Notes under the pieces: generated by a model
What the model saw: only the letters and a program-made list of their open reading frames with translations
What the model was told of the DNA's origin: nothing
The model's database searches: none
Part shown: positions 22,000 to 33,794 of the stretch, piece after piece
Layout: the number at the start of each line of letters is the position of its first letter
How positions within the stretch are numbered: the first letter of the stretch is position 1
Assembly (NCBI GenBank): GCA_035222895.1
Contig: JAVYIG010002386.1
Location: 178,501 to 242,500, forward strand
From: Strongylocentrotus droebachiensis
Lineage: Eukaryota > Echinodermata > Echinoidea > Camarodonta > Strongylocentrotidae
DNA: 64,000 nt
Direction of reading: 5' to 3'
Position numbers and translations under genes: made by a program

Positions 22000-24170
22000 A
22001 AAATGCAATGTTTTTTATAGTTATTTTGATATGTATCATTTTATAATTTTGATTGTTTTGTTAATGCATCAGTATTGCCTTGATTATCAGAAGAAAACAA
22101 AATATCAATAGATAGGAGGCGTGAAAAAGGACTTATATATATTTACATAAACATTCCAGTTTTACCAAAGATTTTTCCAAATGGTTTTAGGCCATTAGTG
22201 TTGTGCCTTAGAACGTGCTATATATTATAACCTTCTTTCATGTATCAGTAATGGCCAGTTTCTTCATTCATGTTTCTTCAATATCAGTAGTCCTATGAGC
22301 TGAATATAAAAAGCTTTTGTAGAATCCCTATTGCTTTATTTCTCAAGGAGGTCATTTAAATCGCAGGTTTTGTATGATCTTGAGGAAAGTAGTTGTTATT
22401 GCTTGTTATTCATCTGAAGAAGTTGTAAAAGTTATATGATTCTTTACTGACCAAGTCAATTGCAATATCTTTCTTTAGCAATGAATGGAATAAAAGATCG
22501 TTTTGCGTTTAAGAAAATCCTTAAAAGTGTACCCGTAATAATCTAAGTATATTCTACATGTTATGTTCACTCCAAGGGTATCTTGATCATGTGGCTCAAG
22601 AAATGTAAAGATATGAAATCCTCAGTAATGCCACTAAACCGATTAAAAAACCAACCGAATCATTCGAGGTACGATGTAACTTTTGGTCGGTCTGTTGTTG
22701 GTGTGGATTCAATTATCAATGTATCCAGAGAGATTTGGCATTTAGTATGTATATTTGCAGTCACTTTTCACATGTGATGATTTTACCTGATTTGTTGCAA
22801 CTATTTGAAAAAATAGATGACTAGCTGCATTCTATTTCCTTTCCAAGCTCATATTTTCCTATATAATATATTCTGAAACATAATATTCTTGTATATACTT
22901 ACATTTTCCTACATCCGTATTTCAGCTAATTAAGTAATCAGTTTAAAGTATTGCAAAATTGCAGCCTTTGTACATGTACGTAGGTTGCTCCCAAGGGTAT
23001 CTACTGCTAGCGTAGAATTAAAACTTTTGAAGCAATTACGCTATGATTTGTTTTGAAAAAGAGATATATATCTCTAAATATTATCTGTAGATAGATTAGC
23101 AAAAGAGTATACATGCAAAATAATCACACCGTATCACGACCCTTGCCACGAATAATGTCAATCACATGTTATATTGATTTGGAAAAGCACTAATAAATTA
23201 AATGGATTTTTCTATTGAAAACAAGAAAATACTCAGTTTCCTTTGTCTTCATATTATTTTTTCTATTATGATGAGCCTGATGGTTGAATTTCAAACAGGC
23301 TTGATATTTTTTGGTTTTTCGCGTTATTTTCCTTTCGTTTCATTGATTGTTTTCTTGTTCACATCCTTTGCAGATTCTTCTTATTGTTAATGTTATCTAT
23401 TAAACAAGCCTTCCGATTTTCACCCCTCCTCTGCCATAACTAGAGACTTAATTTTAACATGCAGTTTTTTGTCATGTTCTTAATACTGATACAATATCAT
23501 AGATATTATGATACAGTTGAGTATAAAATAAATAATACGAAAATTATCGTTTCAATCAAAGTTACGTTTCAAGTTTGTATACGGTATTCAAACCCAGCAA
23601 TAATTCATGTTAACATTTGTTTACCTCATCGATCTATGTTTATGTTTTAAGTAAATATTCGTCGTTTTTTTTTCTCTCTCTTTTTTGTGTGTCTCATTGT
23701 TATTTGTTACAGACTCAGGTAATTAATTTATCTGCTTTTTTATAACCGATGATATCGTTAAAGATCAGACTATATCCTATTTCGCTTCCATAGACTGAAC
23801 AGAATATAGCCAAAGTCTTCATGTGTGTCAGTCGTTCATACATAAAAGCGACAAATTTACACAAGCTTTATGGGAAGGGACTCTACATTTCTTGATGTCT
23901 TTCTTTAAAAAGAAGCCTTTTTCGGGATTAGAAAATTAATGTAATAATGGATTTTCTATTAAAATGTAAAGTATTACACAAATTAATCACACATATTTTA
24001 TTTTACACAAAATGTATATAGGAATATTATGTTGCAAATCATGAAGACTAACCCCTTTACATGTGACTCGTGTATTTTCTGTTTGTATGCCTTTATATAG
24101 CTATATTTCATTTCATGTCATTTAAGATGAATTTTGGGTTATATGGGGGTTATTCATGTAGACCTACAAT
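22000..24170. other. Long stretch without gene
   Basis: AT-rich sequence with no sushi, vWD or other exon-like frames on either strand and no strong repeat. If the exons at 30098-40561 belong to gene 1, this is intron. Confidence 0.45.
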
Positions 24171-24502
24171 GCACGAGGCCAACAGCCCACGAGACCGACA
24201 TTTACAAAAGGGACACTGTACTGATAACCATTGAGAGGGTTACACAACATAAAATAACTCAAGAAAATGTAGAATTTAGAAGAAAGTTCGCTTATGTCCC
24301 GAGACCGGCGGTCCAAGAGATCGACAACGTATATGAGACCGACATATTTATTAGAAATACAAATGAATGTATACAAATCAATGTTGGTCTTTAATATGGA
24401 CTGTCGAATTCGTGGGTTGTTGGTCTGTTAAACACTTTAGAGGTGTTAGAAGATAGTGAAACGTACATTGTCGATGTGGAGGGCTGTTGGTCTCGCGGGC
24501 TG
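24171..24502. repeat. Possible DNA transposon remnant with CCAACAGCCC ends
   Basis: Left GAGGCCAACAGCCC and right GGGCTGTTGGTCTCG are inverted, with GAGACCGACATT-like motifs inside. The motif GAGACCGACA also occurs at about 42463. Weak ends; class unknown. Confidence 0.4.
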
Positions 24503-25930
24503 CAGACGGGTAACACATTTCCACTGCAATCAGGCTGCTTGTTTTAGTTTATACCATTTGATTCAGAATAGTGCGCAGGAATACCTCTTTATATACTCAT
24601 ATACACTGTTATTATCTTACATGCTCATCACGTTGCTTAAAGTACTACATTACAATATTACATACTATAAATGGATATTACATTAGTCTGAACAGTCAGT
24701 CGACAAGCCAGAAAAAGCACGTCTAGTTTATTCAAGTCCTCGCGAGCGTGACCTCGATTTGACCTCAGAAGTCGCGAAAGAAGAATCGCGTTATAATTTA
24801 AGATTTGAAAATGATTAATTTTGTTTGGAAGAGTTGAAAGTTAAAATCACGGAAATATCAACTTTATATTTTCAAAAAAGAGTAAACAAACCATGAAAAT
24901 GGTAATTAGAACGGTTACGTACCTTCGGAAAATTGAAGTTTTGATTTACGTCTTAAATTCCTCAATATTTTCCGAAGGCCCCCAAAGAAGCTGGAAATTA
25001 TGAAAGGAAATTTATTAAAGCTTTAGAAAATATGGTAAAATAGTAACTTGGTGACTTTTAGATGGGTCAGCAGTCAGCTAAAAGCATACCGATGTCGATT
25101 TTAATTTGGAGGGGAAGTCGCACACAGCGTTCGTTCGCTCGGACCCTCTGTCCGTACAAATTAAATGGCGTACGTCATCTTTAAAACATTATGTACTCTC
25201 GTATTTGCCCTTAAAACATCCTCGAATCCTTACAATTCGGGTAGATTCCCCGTAAATTAGTATGGATACGAACACTTCTTAATACTCTTTTATTATATTT
25301 ACATAAGTCGTCATTCCTTTTTCCTAGATATACATCGGTCTCATGTGTTTTATTTCATGGATGCATTATCTCTGCCCATTGTTCAACGTCCACCTAAACG
25401 TCGCTCATATTTGTCTCGCACTCTCTCTTCCCTCTCTTTCCCTTTTTGTTTAAATCTCTCTCTCTCCCTTTTATATATATATATATATATATATTTCCCT
25501 TTTATCTCCCACTCTCTCAAGGTGGTAGGCAGCAGGGGCGATTGCCCCCCAGAAATTTTCAAACCGATTTTTGTTTTCGTTCAAAAATTCAAAAAATCAG
25601 TTGGCTCCAAAAAAAATTCAAACCCTTTTCTTTTTTCGTTCAAAAATTCAAATGTCGTTCAATTTCAATTAAAAAAAAAAAATCTTGTCCCCCTCCCCCA
25701 GGAAAAAACTCCTGCGTCTAGCCTTGCTCTCTCTACCGCTCTACGACTTCTCTCTCTCTCTCTCTGTATGGCTCTCTTTATATTTAAAAAAAGATTGTTT
25801 CTCTCTCCCTCTCTCTCTCTCTTCCTAAATTCTCCTTTTCTCAAAATGACTTGCTTTGAGTGTTCTCATTCAATCAGATACATGAATGATCTTAAACTTA
25901 CTCACTTGTAACTCACTTGATACAGGATGA
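24503..25930. other. Intergenic or intronic stretch with TA and CT microsatellites
   Basis: (TA)n at 25474-25493 and CT-rich runs at 25420-25470 and 25748-25830. About 25520-25710 contains a GGGGCGATTGCCCCCCAG-type stretch and poly-A, probably an old repeat. No exon found. Confidence 0.45.
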
Positions 25931-25934
25931 TTTA

Positions 25935-26760
25935 GTCTTTAGACTGTTGTTCCTATCCATGGTTTCCTTTGGTTGGGGTTGTCCTCATATTTATCTGGGG
26001 CATCTTTCCAACATTTCTCAAGTCCAGATTTGAAACGATTGATAGTGGTACACTCCACAACATCACCTGGAAGACCATTCCACACATTAATTATTCTCTG
26101 GCTGAATGAGTTTTTCCTTGGTGTCTTCCTGCATTTTGTGAGTGACCACGGGTGTGACTGCACTTTGTTCTGCTGAAGAAGTGTTGTTCTTGAAGATTGT
26201 CAAACTGGTGCATTATTCTGAACCTTGAATTATATCAGATCGTTTCCGTCTGAACTGTAGAGAGGGGATTTCCAGTGCTTTGAGTCTCTCTATATAGTAG
26301 CTTAATTGTCTCACACTTTTGACAAGTTTTGTAGCCTTTCTCTGCACTTTTTCCAGCTTATCCTTGTCCTTATTCAAAAGATGGTCCCATACTGTTCAGC
26401 AGTACTCTAACTTAGGTCGTACCAGGGTTTTATACATGAGAACTGATGACTTTTCACCAAGGTGATGAAAGTTTCTCTTGAGGAGCCCAAGGATGGAATT
26501 GACGTTGGCTGTAATTTTTCCGACATACAGGCTGAATTCAAGGATGGGTCAAAGGTGACTTCCAGGTCTTTTTCCTCAGTTACGTTTTTTTATCACAGTG
26601 TTTGTCTCTTTGTTGATGGAATATCTTGCTCTTGGGTTTCTGTGCCCATAGTGGATAACCTTGCACTTGGAGTCGTTGAAAGGTAGCTGCCATCTTTTTG
26701 ACCATTCCATCAGAGCATCAATATCATTTTGCAATTTGTTGACATCTGCAGCACCCTTTA
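25935..26760 (-). mobile_element. Non-LTR retrotransposon (CR1/jockey-like) 3' fragment
   Basis: On the minus strand, pieces of the reverse-transcriptase C-terminal region are readable: SLYVGKITANVNSILGLLKR, MYKTLVRPKLEY and, at the end, IINVWNGLPGDVVECTTINR followed by FKSGLEK. These match the end of RT ORFs in CR1/L2/jockey-type LINEs (ANSILGL, VRP.LEY, WN.LP..VV). The frames are broken by several interruptions and the 5' part is missing, so this is a dead 5'-truncated copy. Confidence 0.85.
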
Positions 26761-27064
26761 CCGGTCTAAATACGTTGGTGTCATCGGCACATACCTACTA
26801 CATCTGTTAATTGCATCAAGGCAAATCTCATATTTCCATCTGTCCACACTTTCAGTAACTGTTACTACCAAGTTACAGGGCATGGTCAATAAAATCAACT
26901 TCATAGTGGAAGCTGCTGTGTAGAATGCTAAGACATAAAATTTGTACGCAAGTATCTTTAAGTTCCTTGTACACCCCAACTTACGTAATGGTACCATGTA
27001 GTACGTGAAGTATACAAGCATCTCTCTCAAGCCTTCTTATGCATAGCCTCAGAAGAAATATGAA

Positions 27065-27185
27065 CATGTATATTGGTTTTTAAAAGAAGCAGATAAGGTA
27101 GAAGCAGTTGAAGAAGCAGATGCAGAAGCACATGAGGTAGAAGCAGTTGAAGAAGAAGCAGACGGCAGAGAAGCAGGTGCAGTAG
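27065..27185. repeat. Degenerate AGAAGCAG repeat
   Basis: AGAAGCAG, AGAAGCAGTTGAAGAAGCAG and similar units repeat over about 120 bp. Confidence 0.7.
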
Positions 27186-27456
27186 AAAAAGGCATATTTA
27201 TCTTCTGTTTTTGTTTGCGTCCAGTTGTCCAAAACATCTTAAGTTCCGAAGGAAAATACTTGCTAGCATAATGTTGGACGTCGCACATGTATACATTTGA
27301 TTATTGCAGCGTTGACATTCTCTGAAAATATCTTCTTTGCGAAGAAATTGAGATGTGGTCCAGCATGTAAAAACAGGTTACTGTATGTACAATAGCTTGA
27401 AGTCAGATCAACAAAAGAACAGTTAGAAAAAGAAGTGGTGAGAGAATGAAGCTTAA

Positions 27457-27633
27457 AGGCATCGTTTATGTTACATCTGAGATGCATGGCTTTACATGTT
27501 ATCAGTATCTGTGTTATGGTGTAATATTGAAGCGCAATTTTCTGTTAGGGCTTCAATATTATATAACCATATCTTAGACACTGATAACACGTAGGGCAAT
27601 GCATCTCAGATTTAACATTGTTAAACGATGCCT
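27457..27633. repeat. TTAA-flanked MITE (AGGCATCG ends)
   Basis: TTAA at 27453-27456 and 27634-27637 flank inverted ends AGGCATCGTTTA and AACGATGCCT; inner CATCTGAGATGCAT pairs with ATGCATCTCAGAT. 177 bp, no coding capacity. TTAA target duplication is typical of piggyBac-type elements. Confidence 0.85.
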
Positions 27634-27859
27634 TTAAGATTATAGAAAACACTGGCTTCGTACAAAAGCTGACATTCTCAGTGAGGTAAAAAAATTCTCC
27701 CTATTTGTAAAGTATAAATATATGTAGGCACTGCTATCCAAATCTTAGACACTCGTAGACAAATTGCTGGTTCAAACGTGGATAAACTATTTTATTCAAA
27801 TCAACGAACGTGAGATCAAGAGAAACTAACACAGATGTATACATGTGGGACTGTTTTTT

Positions 27860-29004
27860 TTTTTTTTTTTTTTTTTTTTAAACCTCCGCACCGATTTCAA
27901 ACATCATTTACGGGCCAAAATAACTCCCCATCGCCTAAACTCGATCACGTGACCGTCCTAGCACCCAAGAAAACCATATTCGCCCTCAAAATATGCAATC
28001 TTTAAGCCTAATTTTGAATAAGTTATAATACAAATGGCACCGTAAAATCTGGTGTCTTTGGTAAGGCCTATGGTCTGGAGAATACGAAGGAAAATTATCC
28101 AATTATTTGCGTTTTTAGATGGGTCAGCCACTTATAAACTCAGGTATGTTGAAATAAGAAAAATATACTAATGCCACTTTCAGACGCATCTTCAGTGGTA
28201 AAAATCATTATTTTAAACGGGAAAAAATACATTTTCAATCACGAGAAATCGGATTCACTACTAACCTTTTATCTCGGTTGAAAAGTGCATGCAAACGGCA
28301 GTAATCGAGTCATGAAATCAACTGTGCATTATCTCGCAAACGGCGAGACCCGAACAAAGGCCGAGAGACGTGCGAGACGACTTGGATAAATCTTACGCAT
28401 GTGCTCATTATCATACGGGCTTGCCGACTGACTTTGAAAATAAATTATATTTATTACAAAAATAATACATTATCACTCTACCACACGATTTCTGTATTAA
28501 ATGCATACAAAGTGTTTGGTAAAAGGATGAAGGCCAGCACAATATAAACGTAAAAACAGTTATCAATAACTGCACGTTCGCCTTCGCCTGGGCGAACTTC
28601 ACTTCTATATAACGACTTTTTTTTGTGGTTCTAATACGTCACATTCAAATACATATGAACATTGAAATTCCAAATAATTCTCTTTTTTTAGAACAGATAA
28701 GGATGCTATGTCAATATACTTAGGATATACATAATATTTGACTATTAGATGAATATATAGGGGTGTTGCAGTAATGTTTTCAAGATTGTAAAATAGTTGA
28801 ATGGTAACATTGGAGAACTAATTGAATTTCTTTTCACAATCATACCTTGTCGTCGTCATCACCCTTAGTCAATGTGTGTGCTATATAGAACTATTAGTCA
28901 TCTATTAATATCTATAATCATCGAAGATAAACATCATCAAGTCATCTATTTATATACGAGTTTAGTCTGACTAGAAATGGGATTTCGGGAAAACTAATTT
29001 GGTT
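27860..29004. other. Stretch without gene
   Basis: T-tract at 27857-27879, otherwise no recognised element or exon. Confidence 0.4.
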
Positions 29005-29008
29005 TTAA

Positions 29009-29209
29009 AGGGATAGTTGAGTCCTGTTGTAGAGGCGCTACACAAAATAATTTTTTTCGTGAGATAATGAAAAACTGAGTGTCAAATTTGAAAGAACTTA
29101 ATATTTAAATGACAAAATCATCTTCGATCAAAATCGGTTCAGAGAATAAGAGCAATAACCATGCGCTTTGAAGGCATTTGCGGTCTGAAAAAAGAACTCA
29201 ACTATCCCT
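29009..29209. repeat. TTAA-flanked MITE (AGGGATAGTTGAGT ends)
   Basis: TTAA at 29005-29008 and 29210-29213 flank perfect 14-bp inverted ends AGGGATAGTTGAGT and ACTCAACTATCCCT. 201 bp, non-coding. Confidence 0.88.
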
Positions 29210-29535
29210 TTAATGATTTAAACAGGAGAGAACGACGAGAACATTAAGTAATGATATTTTACTTTTACAGTAGGAATTTTACTTCAAAAAAAGAACAAAA
29301 TCATCTATTAGTTGGGATATTTTAGATTGTGTGTTTTGTTAATTACTAGTTTATGACACAGCTAAGCCCAAAACTCTTTTGTTGGCCATTCAAACTAAAC
29401 CCTAACGACCTCTGATCGAGAAGACTAGTTATTCCCAAAACAGTGACCAATGGAATGTCTAAATGTATGATATAATAATAAAAGCATGTTCATTATTATC
29501 ACTCTTACCAATTCAGTATAAACGTACAACGTCTT

Positions 29536-29700
29536 TTGGCAAGATATTATCCTACATTTGTCACTCTCCACCCAGGTGAGGTCAATGGGTACCCGGCGTA
29601 GGAAAACATTCCTTGTATGCTTGAGCGCCTTTTCGTGGAAGCTCGGCTAAAGCTGGGGTATTCATACGATCGCAGAGCCCTCAGGGAGAACATTTTTTAA
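29536..29700 (+). repeat. SINE body fragment
   Basis: GGCAAGATATTATCCTACAT, CACTCTCCACCCAGGTG, GGGTACCCGG, CTTGAGCGCC and GCAGAGCCCTCAGGGAGA match the SINE at 34795. The tRNA-like head is missing. Confidence 0.7.
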
Positions 29701-29925
29701 TGTTATTATCAGTATAATTATTATGAATATCATTAGTAGTAGTAGTAGTATTATTTGGCCTTTTATTACTATCATTATTCTATCATATTGAAAAATATAA
29801 TATTAAAGTCTTAAATTCATGCTTGCAGGAGAATATATTTTGATTGAAACGGGAAGTAGGATATCAATGCCATCATTCTATAATTTCCATTAGTGTTATA
29901 CATTGGCGTAGATCTGTAATTGATA

Positions 29926-29992
29926 CCTATTGTTCAGGGGGGGGGTGATCTATTCATTCATCCCCCCCCCCCCCCTGAACAATAGGTATTAC
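29926..29992. repeat. Short perfect hairpin with G/C-tracts
   Basis: TACCTATTGTTCAGGGGGGG and CCCCCCCTGAACAATAGGTA are inverted around a 17-bp loop (TGATCTATTCATTCATC). Arms of about 22 bp pair without mismatch. Confidence 0.8.
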
Positions 29993-30097
29993 GTAAGGAT
30001 TGACGCCCATGGTGTAATAGTGCATGACGGTCATACCTTTTGCCATTGTCATACCATAAATTGACTTTATTTCTTGTTTTTCTACCGTGGTCATCAG

Positions 30098-30207
30098 CTG
30101 GAAGCCCGGTCAACGTCGTGGGCATCGCAGTTGGAGTCACGATTGCCATCATCATCATCATTCTCATAGTCGTTCTTGGCATCCTGTACTACATGAAAAC
30201 AAAAAAG
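30098..30207 (+). CDS. Alternative transmembrane exon
   Basis: After GSPVNV comes VGIAVGVTIAIIIIILIVVL, then GILYYMKTKK with basic stop-transfer residues. Acceptor GTCATCAG, donor GTAAGG; phase 1 in, 0 out. Confidence 0.85.
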
Positions 30208-33200
30208 GTAAGGTTAAAAAAAAAAAAAGGGTTTCACACGATCGCAAAGAATTTCAAAATATATAAGGCGATTTCAATAACCTTCTTGGACACCCTAAAA
30301 TATACGAACATTACAATGATCCTGATGGATTACGTTAATTCAAACATAATTTCTAAAGGCAATACAATAGGATATTGAACTGGCCCCTTAGTATAATATA
30401 TCGAAAATCTGTGCGATTGTGTTTTAAATGCCACCCCTGTTACACCCTCAAATGTAATAACTCCCACAAATGTAATAACGCCCACAAATGTAATAACACT
30501 TTACCCACAAATGTAACAACACCCACAAATGTAATAACACTTTACCCACAAATGTAATAATTTCACCCACAAATGTAATAACCACTTTACCCACAAATGT
30601 AATAATTTTTAATCACCCACAAATGTAATAATGACTTTACCCACAAATGTAATAAATTTGAAGTGATATTTTGAATCACCCACAAATGTAATAATGACTT
30701 TACCCACAAATGTAATAAATTTGAAGGGATATTTTGTCGAATTTAAAACTAAAACCCTGTAATAAAGCTGGGTATAGCGCGCAGTCTTTGCTCCAGACAC
30801 GGTTATTTAAAAAAAAAAAAAAAGTCTTCAAAACTACGACCACACCATCTTCCAAACTAAGACCCGGTAATAAAGCATGGGTTTAGAGCGTAGTTTTTCT
30901 TCCAGACCCGGTTATTTCAAAACTTTTTTAAAATCTTCAAAACTAAGACCCCATCATCTTATTCCTGTGGAAGAACATATATAAGTATTGAGCGTAGTCT
31001 TTCCTCCAGACCCGGTTTTTCAAAAGTTAAAAAACAAACGAAAAACAAAACAAAACAAAAAAACCTTTTAAACTAAGACCCCTCTATCTTCCAAATTAAG
31101 ACCCGGTAATAAAGCATGGGATTAGAACGTAGTCTTTACTTCAGACTCGGTTATTTAAAAAAAAAAATCTTCAAACTAAGACCTCACCATCTCATTCCTG
31201 TGGAATAACATGGGTATAGAGCGTAGTCTTTCTTCCAGACCCGGTTATTTCAAATGAAATAGAAATTTAAACAAATCTTCGAAACTAAGACCCACCATCT
31301 TATTCCTCTTTTTTTTCATTTAAAAATAAATTACATTATTACATATGTGGATACAACACGTTACAAATAAATGATTGGTCGGCGGTCACACGAACTGACG
31401 AATCAGTCAAAATGGTCCATATATATAACACACAGAGGAGGGACCGATTCGATGGTTCGTTGACCGTTGATCGGAGAGACAAAAATCATATAAATAAATA
31501 CAGTACGGACTACGTCCAACTTTCTATCTCTCCCGCCCCCTCCCCTCCCCCCCCCCCCCCCTTTTTTTTCTCTTCCTCTCTCTCTTTCCCTCTCCCTGTC
31601 TGTCTCTCTGTCTATCTGGCAATGTCGTTTTCCATCTTCAGCTTTTTTTTATAATGTTTTCTATTCCTCCATTTGCTTCTTCGCCGGCAGCATATCTTCC
31701 TTGAGATTAATTATTATAACATAATTATCCCTGATGATTTACACATTATACCTTATATTTATTATGTACTATGACCCTTTTTTTTCGTTTTTTGGGGGAT
31801 GATAATCGGTTAACAAGCAAATAACAACGCATACTTTCATATAACAAATCATAAATAGCTGTATAACGAGATCGCGCGAAACATATTTGCATGTTTTGGA
31901 TGAACGATTGCAGAACCCTTTGACTGATAAAATATCTATATACTCTCTCAATCAATGTGAGTAAATTGCAGAGGTTATGGTTTTATAGTATTAAATGCAA
32001 TGATGGATACATAGATTTTGTAAGATAGAAAGTATTTTATTCCAAACGAATGAAGAGGTTGTTTCATTAATATACAGACGGTAACAGAACCAAAATAATT
32101 ATTACGTATAAAAAGGTGGAGTAACTCACATGTCTTTTACAAGCAAACAAGGTTATAATTTGGGCAATATTGAAACTGATAACATCAACTGAACTTGATA
32201 TAAAACGCAAACAACCTAACACGTGACAATTCTTCTAAGCTAGGAAAAACAAGAGAACAAGATGCCGAAATACTAAATGTACCTGGCTTTCTGTAACTTA
32301 GTATTCGTCCATATAAAACTACTTAACACGTACAACTCCAAAAGTTTTTCAGTAATACTTTTCAGATGCTTTAAGAGTAGACGGAGTTGAAATGAAGTAT
32401 GACTGATCAAAAGGAAATAATTATTTTAATTATACAATGAGATAAAGAATATTAACAACCTTTACCTGATCTGGTATGTTTGGTACATTAAGTTTTTTTT
32501 TCCTGGGATCTAATCGTTCTTTTTTTTACACGCTGCAAAGCCTTGTAAGCCTTTCTTCGAACAGCTTGTACATTCTTTTCCCAACCATGGATAGTATAGT
32601 TTGTTTTTTGACGGGAGATATAATTTTGTTCTGGTTTCCTACTAAAGAAAATCTCGAAAGGAGATTTCCATCCAAGGACCTTTTTCGGGTCCTCGTTTAG
32701 GAGTTTTGTATAAGAGGGAAGCTCTTTAACCCAGTTGATACCCTTTTGTTTGTTTACAATAGAATGTTTACATGATTAAGAAATCGTCGACGGTCAACGA
32801 ACCATCGAATCGGTCCCTCCTCTGTGTGTTATATATATGGACCATTTTGACTGATTCGTCAGTTCGTGTGACCGCCGACCAATCATTTATTTGTGACGTG
32901 TTGTATCCACATATGTAATAATGTAATTTATTTTTTAAATGAAAAAAAAGAGGAATAAGATGATGGGCTTAGTTTCGAAGATTTGTTTAAATTTCTATTT
33001 CCTTTGAAATAACCGGGTCTGGAGGAAAGACTACGCTCTATACCCATGTTATTCCACAGGAATGAGATGGTGAGGTCTTAGTTTGAAGATTTTTTTTTTT
33101 TAAATAACCGAGTCTAAAGTAAAGACTACGTTCTAATCCCATGCTTTATTACCGGGTCTTAATTTGGAAGATAGAGGGGTCTTAGTTTAAAAGTTTTTTT

Positions 33201-33761
33201 TTGTTGTTTTGTTTTGTTTTGTTTTTTGTTTGTTTTTTAACTTTTGAAAAACCGGGTCTGGAGGAAAGACTACGCTCAATACTTATATATGTTCTTCTAC
33301 AGGAATAAGATGATGGGGTCTTAGTTTTGAAGATTTTAAAAAAGTTTTGAAATAACCGGGTCTGGAAGAAAAACTACGCTCTAAACCTTTGCTTTATTAC
33401 CGGGTCTTAGTTTGGAAGGTGGTGTGGTCTTAGTTTTGAAGATTTTTAATTTTTTTTTAAATAACCGGGTCTGGAGCAAAGACTGCGCGCTATACCCATG
33501 CTTTATTACAGGGTTTTAGTTTTAAATTCGACAAAATATCCCTTCAAATTTATTACATTTGTGGGTAAAGTCATTATTACATTGGTGGGTGATTCAAAAT
33601 ATCACTTAAAATTTATTACATTTGTGGGTAAAGTCATTATTACATTTGTGGGTGAAATTATTACACTTGTGGGTAAAGTGTTATTACATTTGTGGGTGTT
33701 GTTACATTTGTGGGTAAAGTGTTATTACATTTGTGGGCGTTATTACATTTGAGGGTGTAAC

Positions 33762-33794
<33 letters not shown>

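Noticed and set aside
25345-25911. 188-codon frame near CT microsatellites
   Set aside because: Low-complexity Ser/Leu/Phe run over CT and TA repeats without splice or domain support.
21173-30097. Search for a missing ectodomain belonging to the exons at 30098-40561
   Set aside because: No sushi, vWD, AMOP or NIDO-like exon was found on the + strand, so no separate gene start is claimed.
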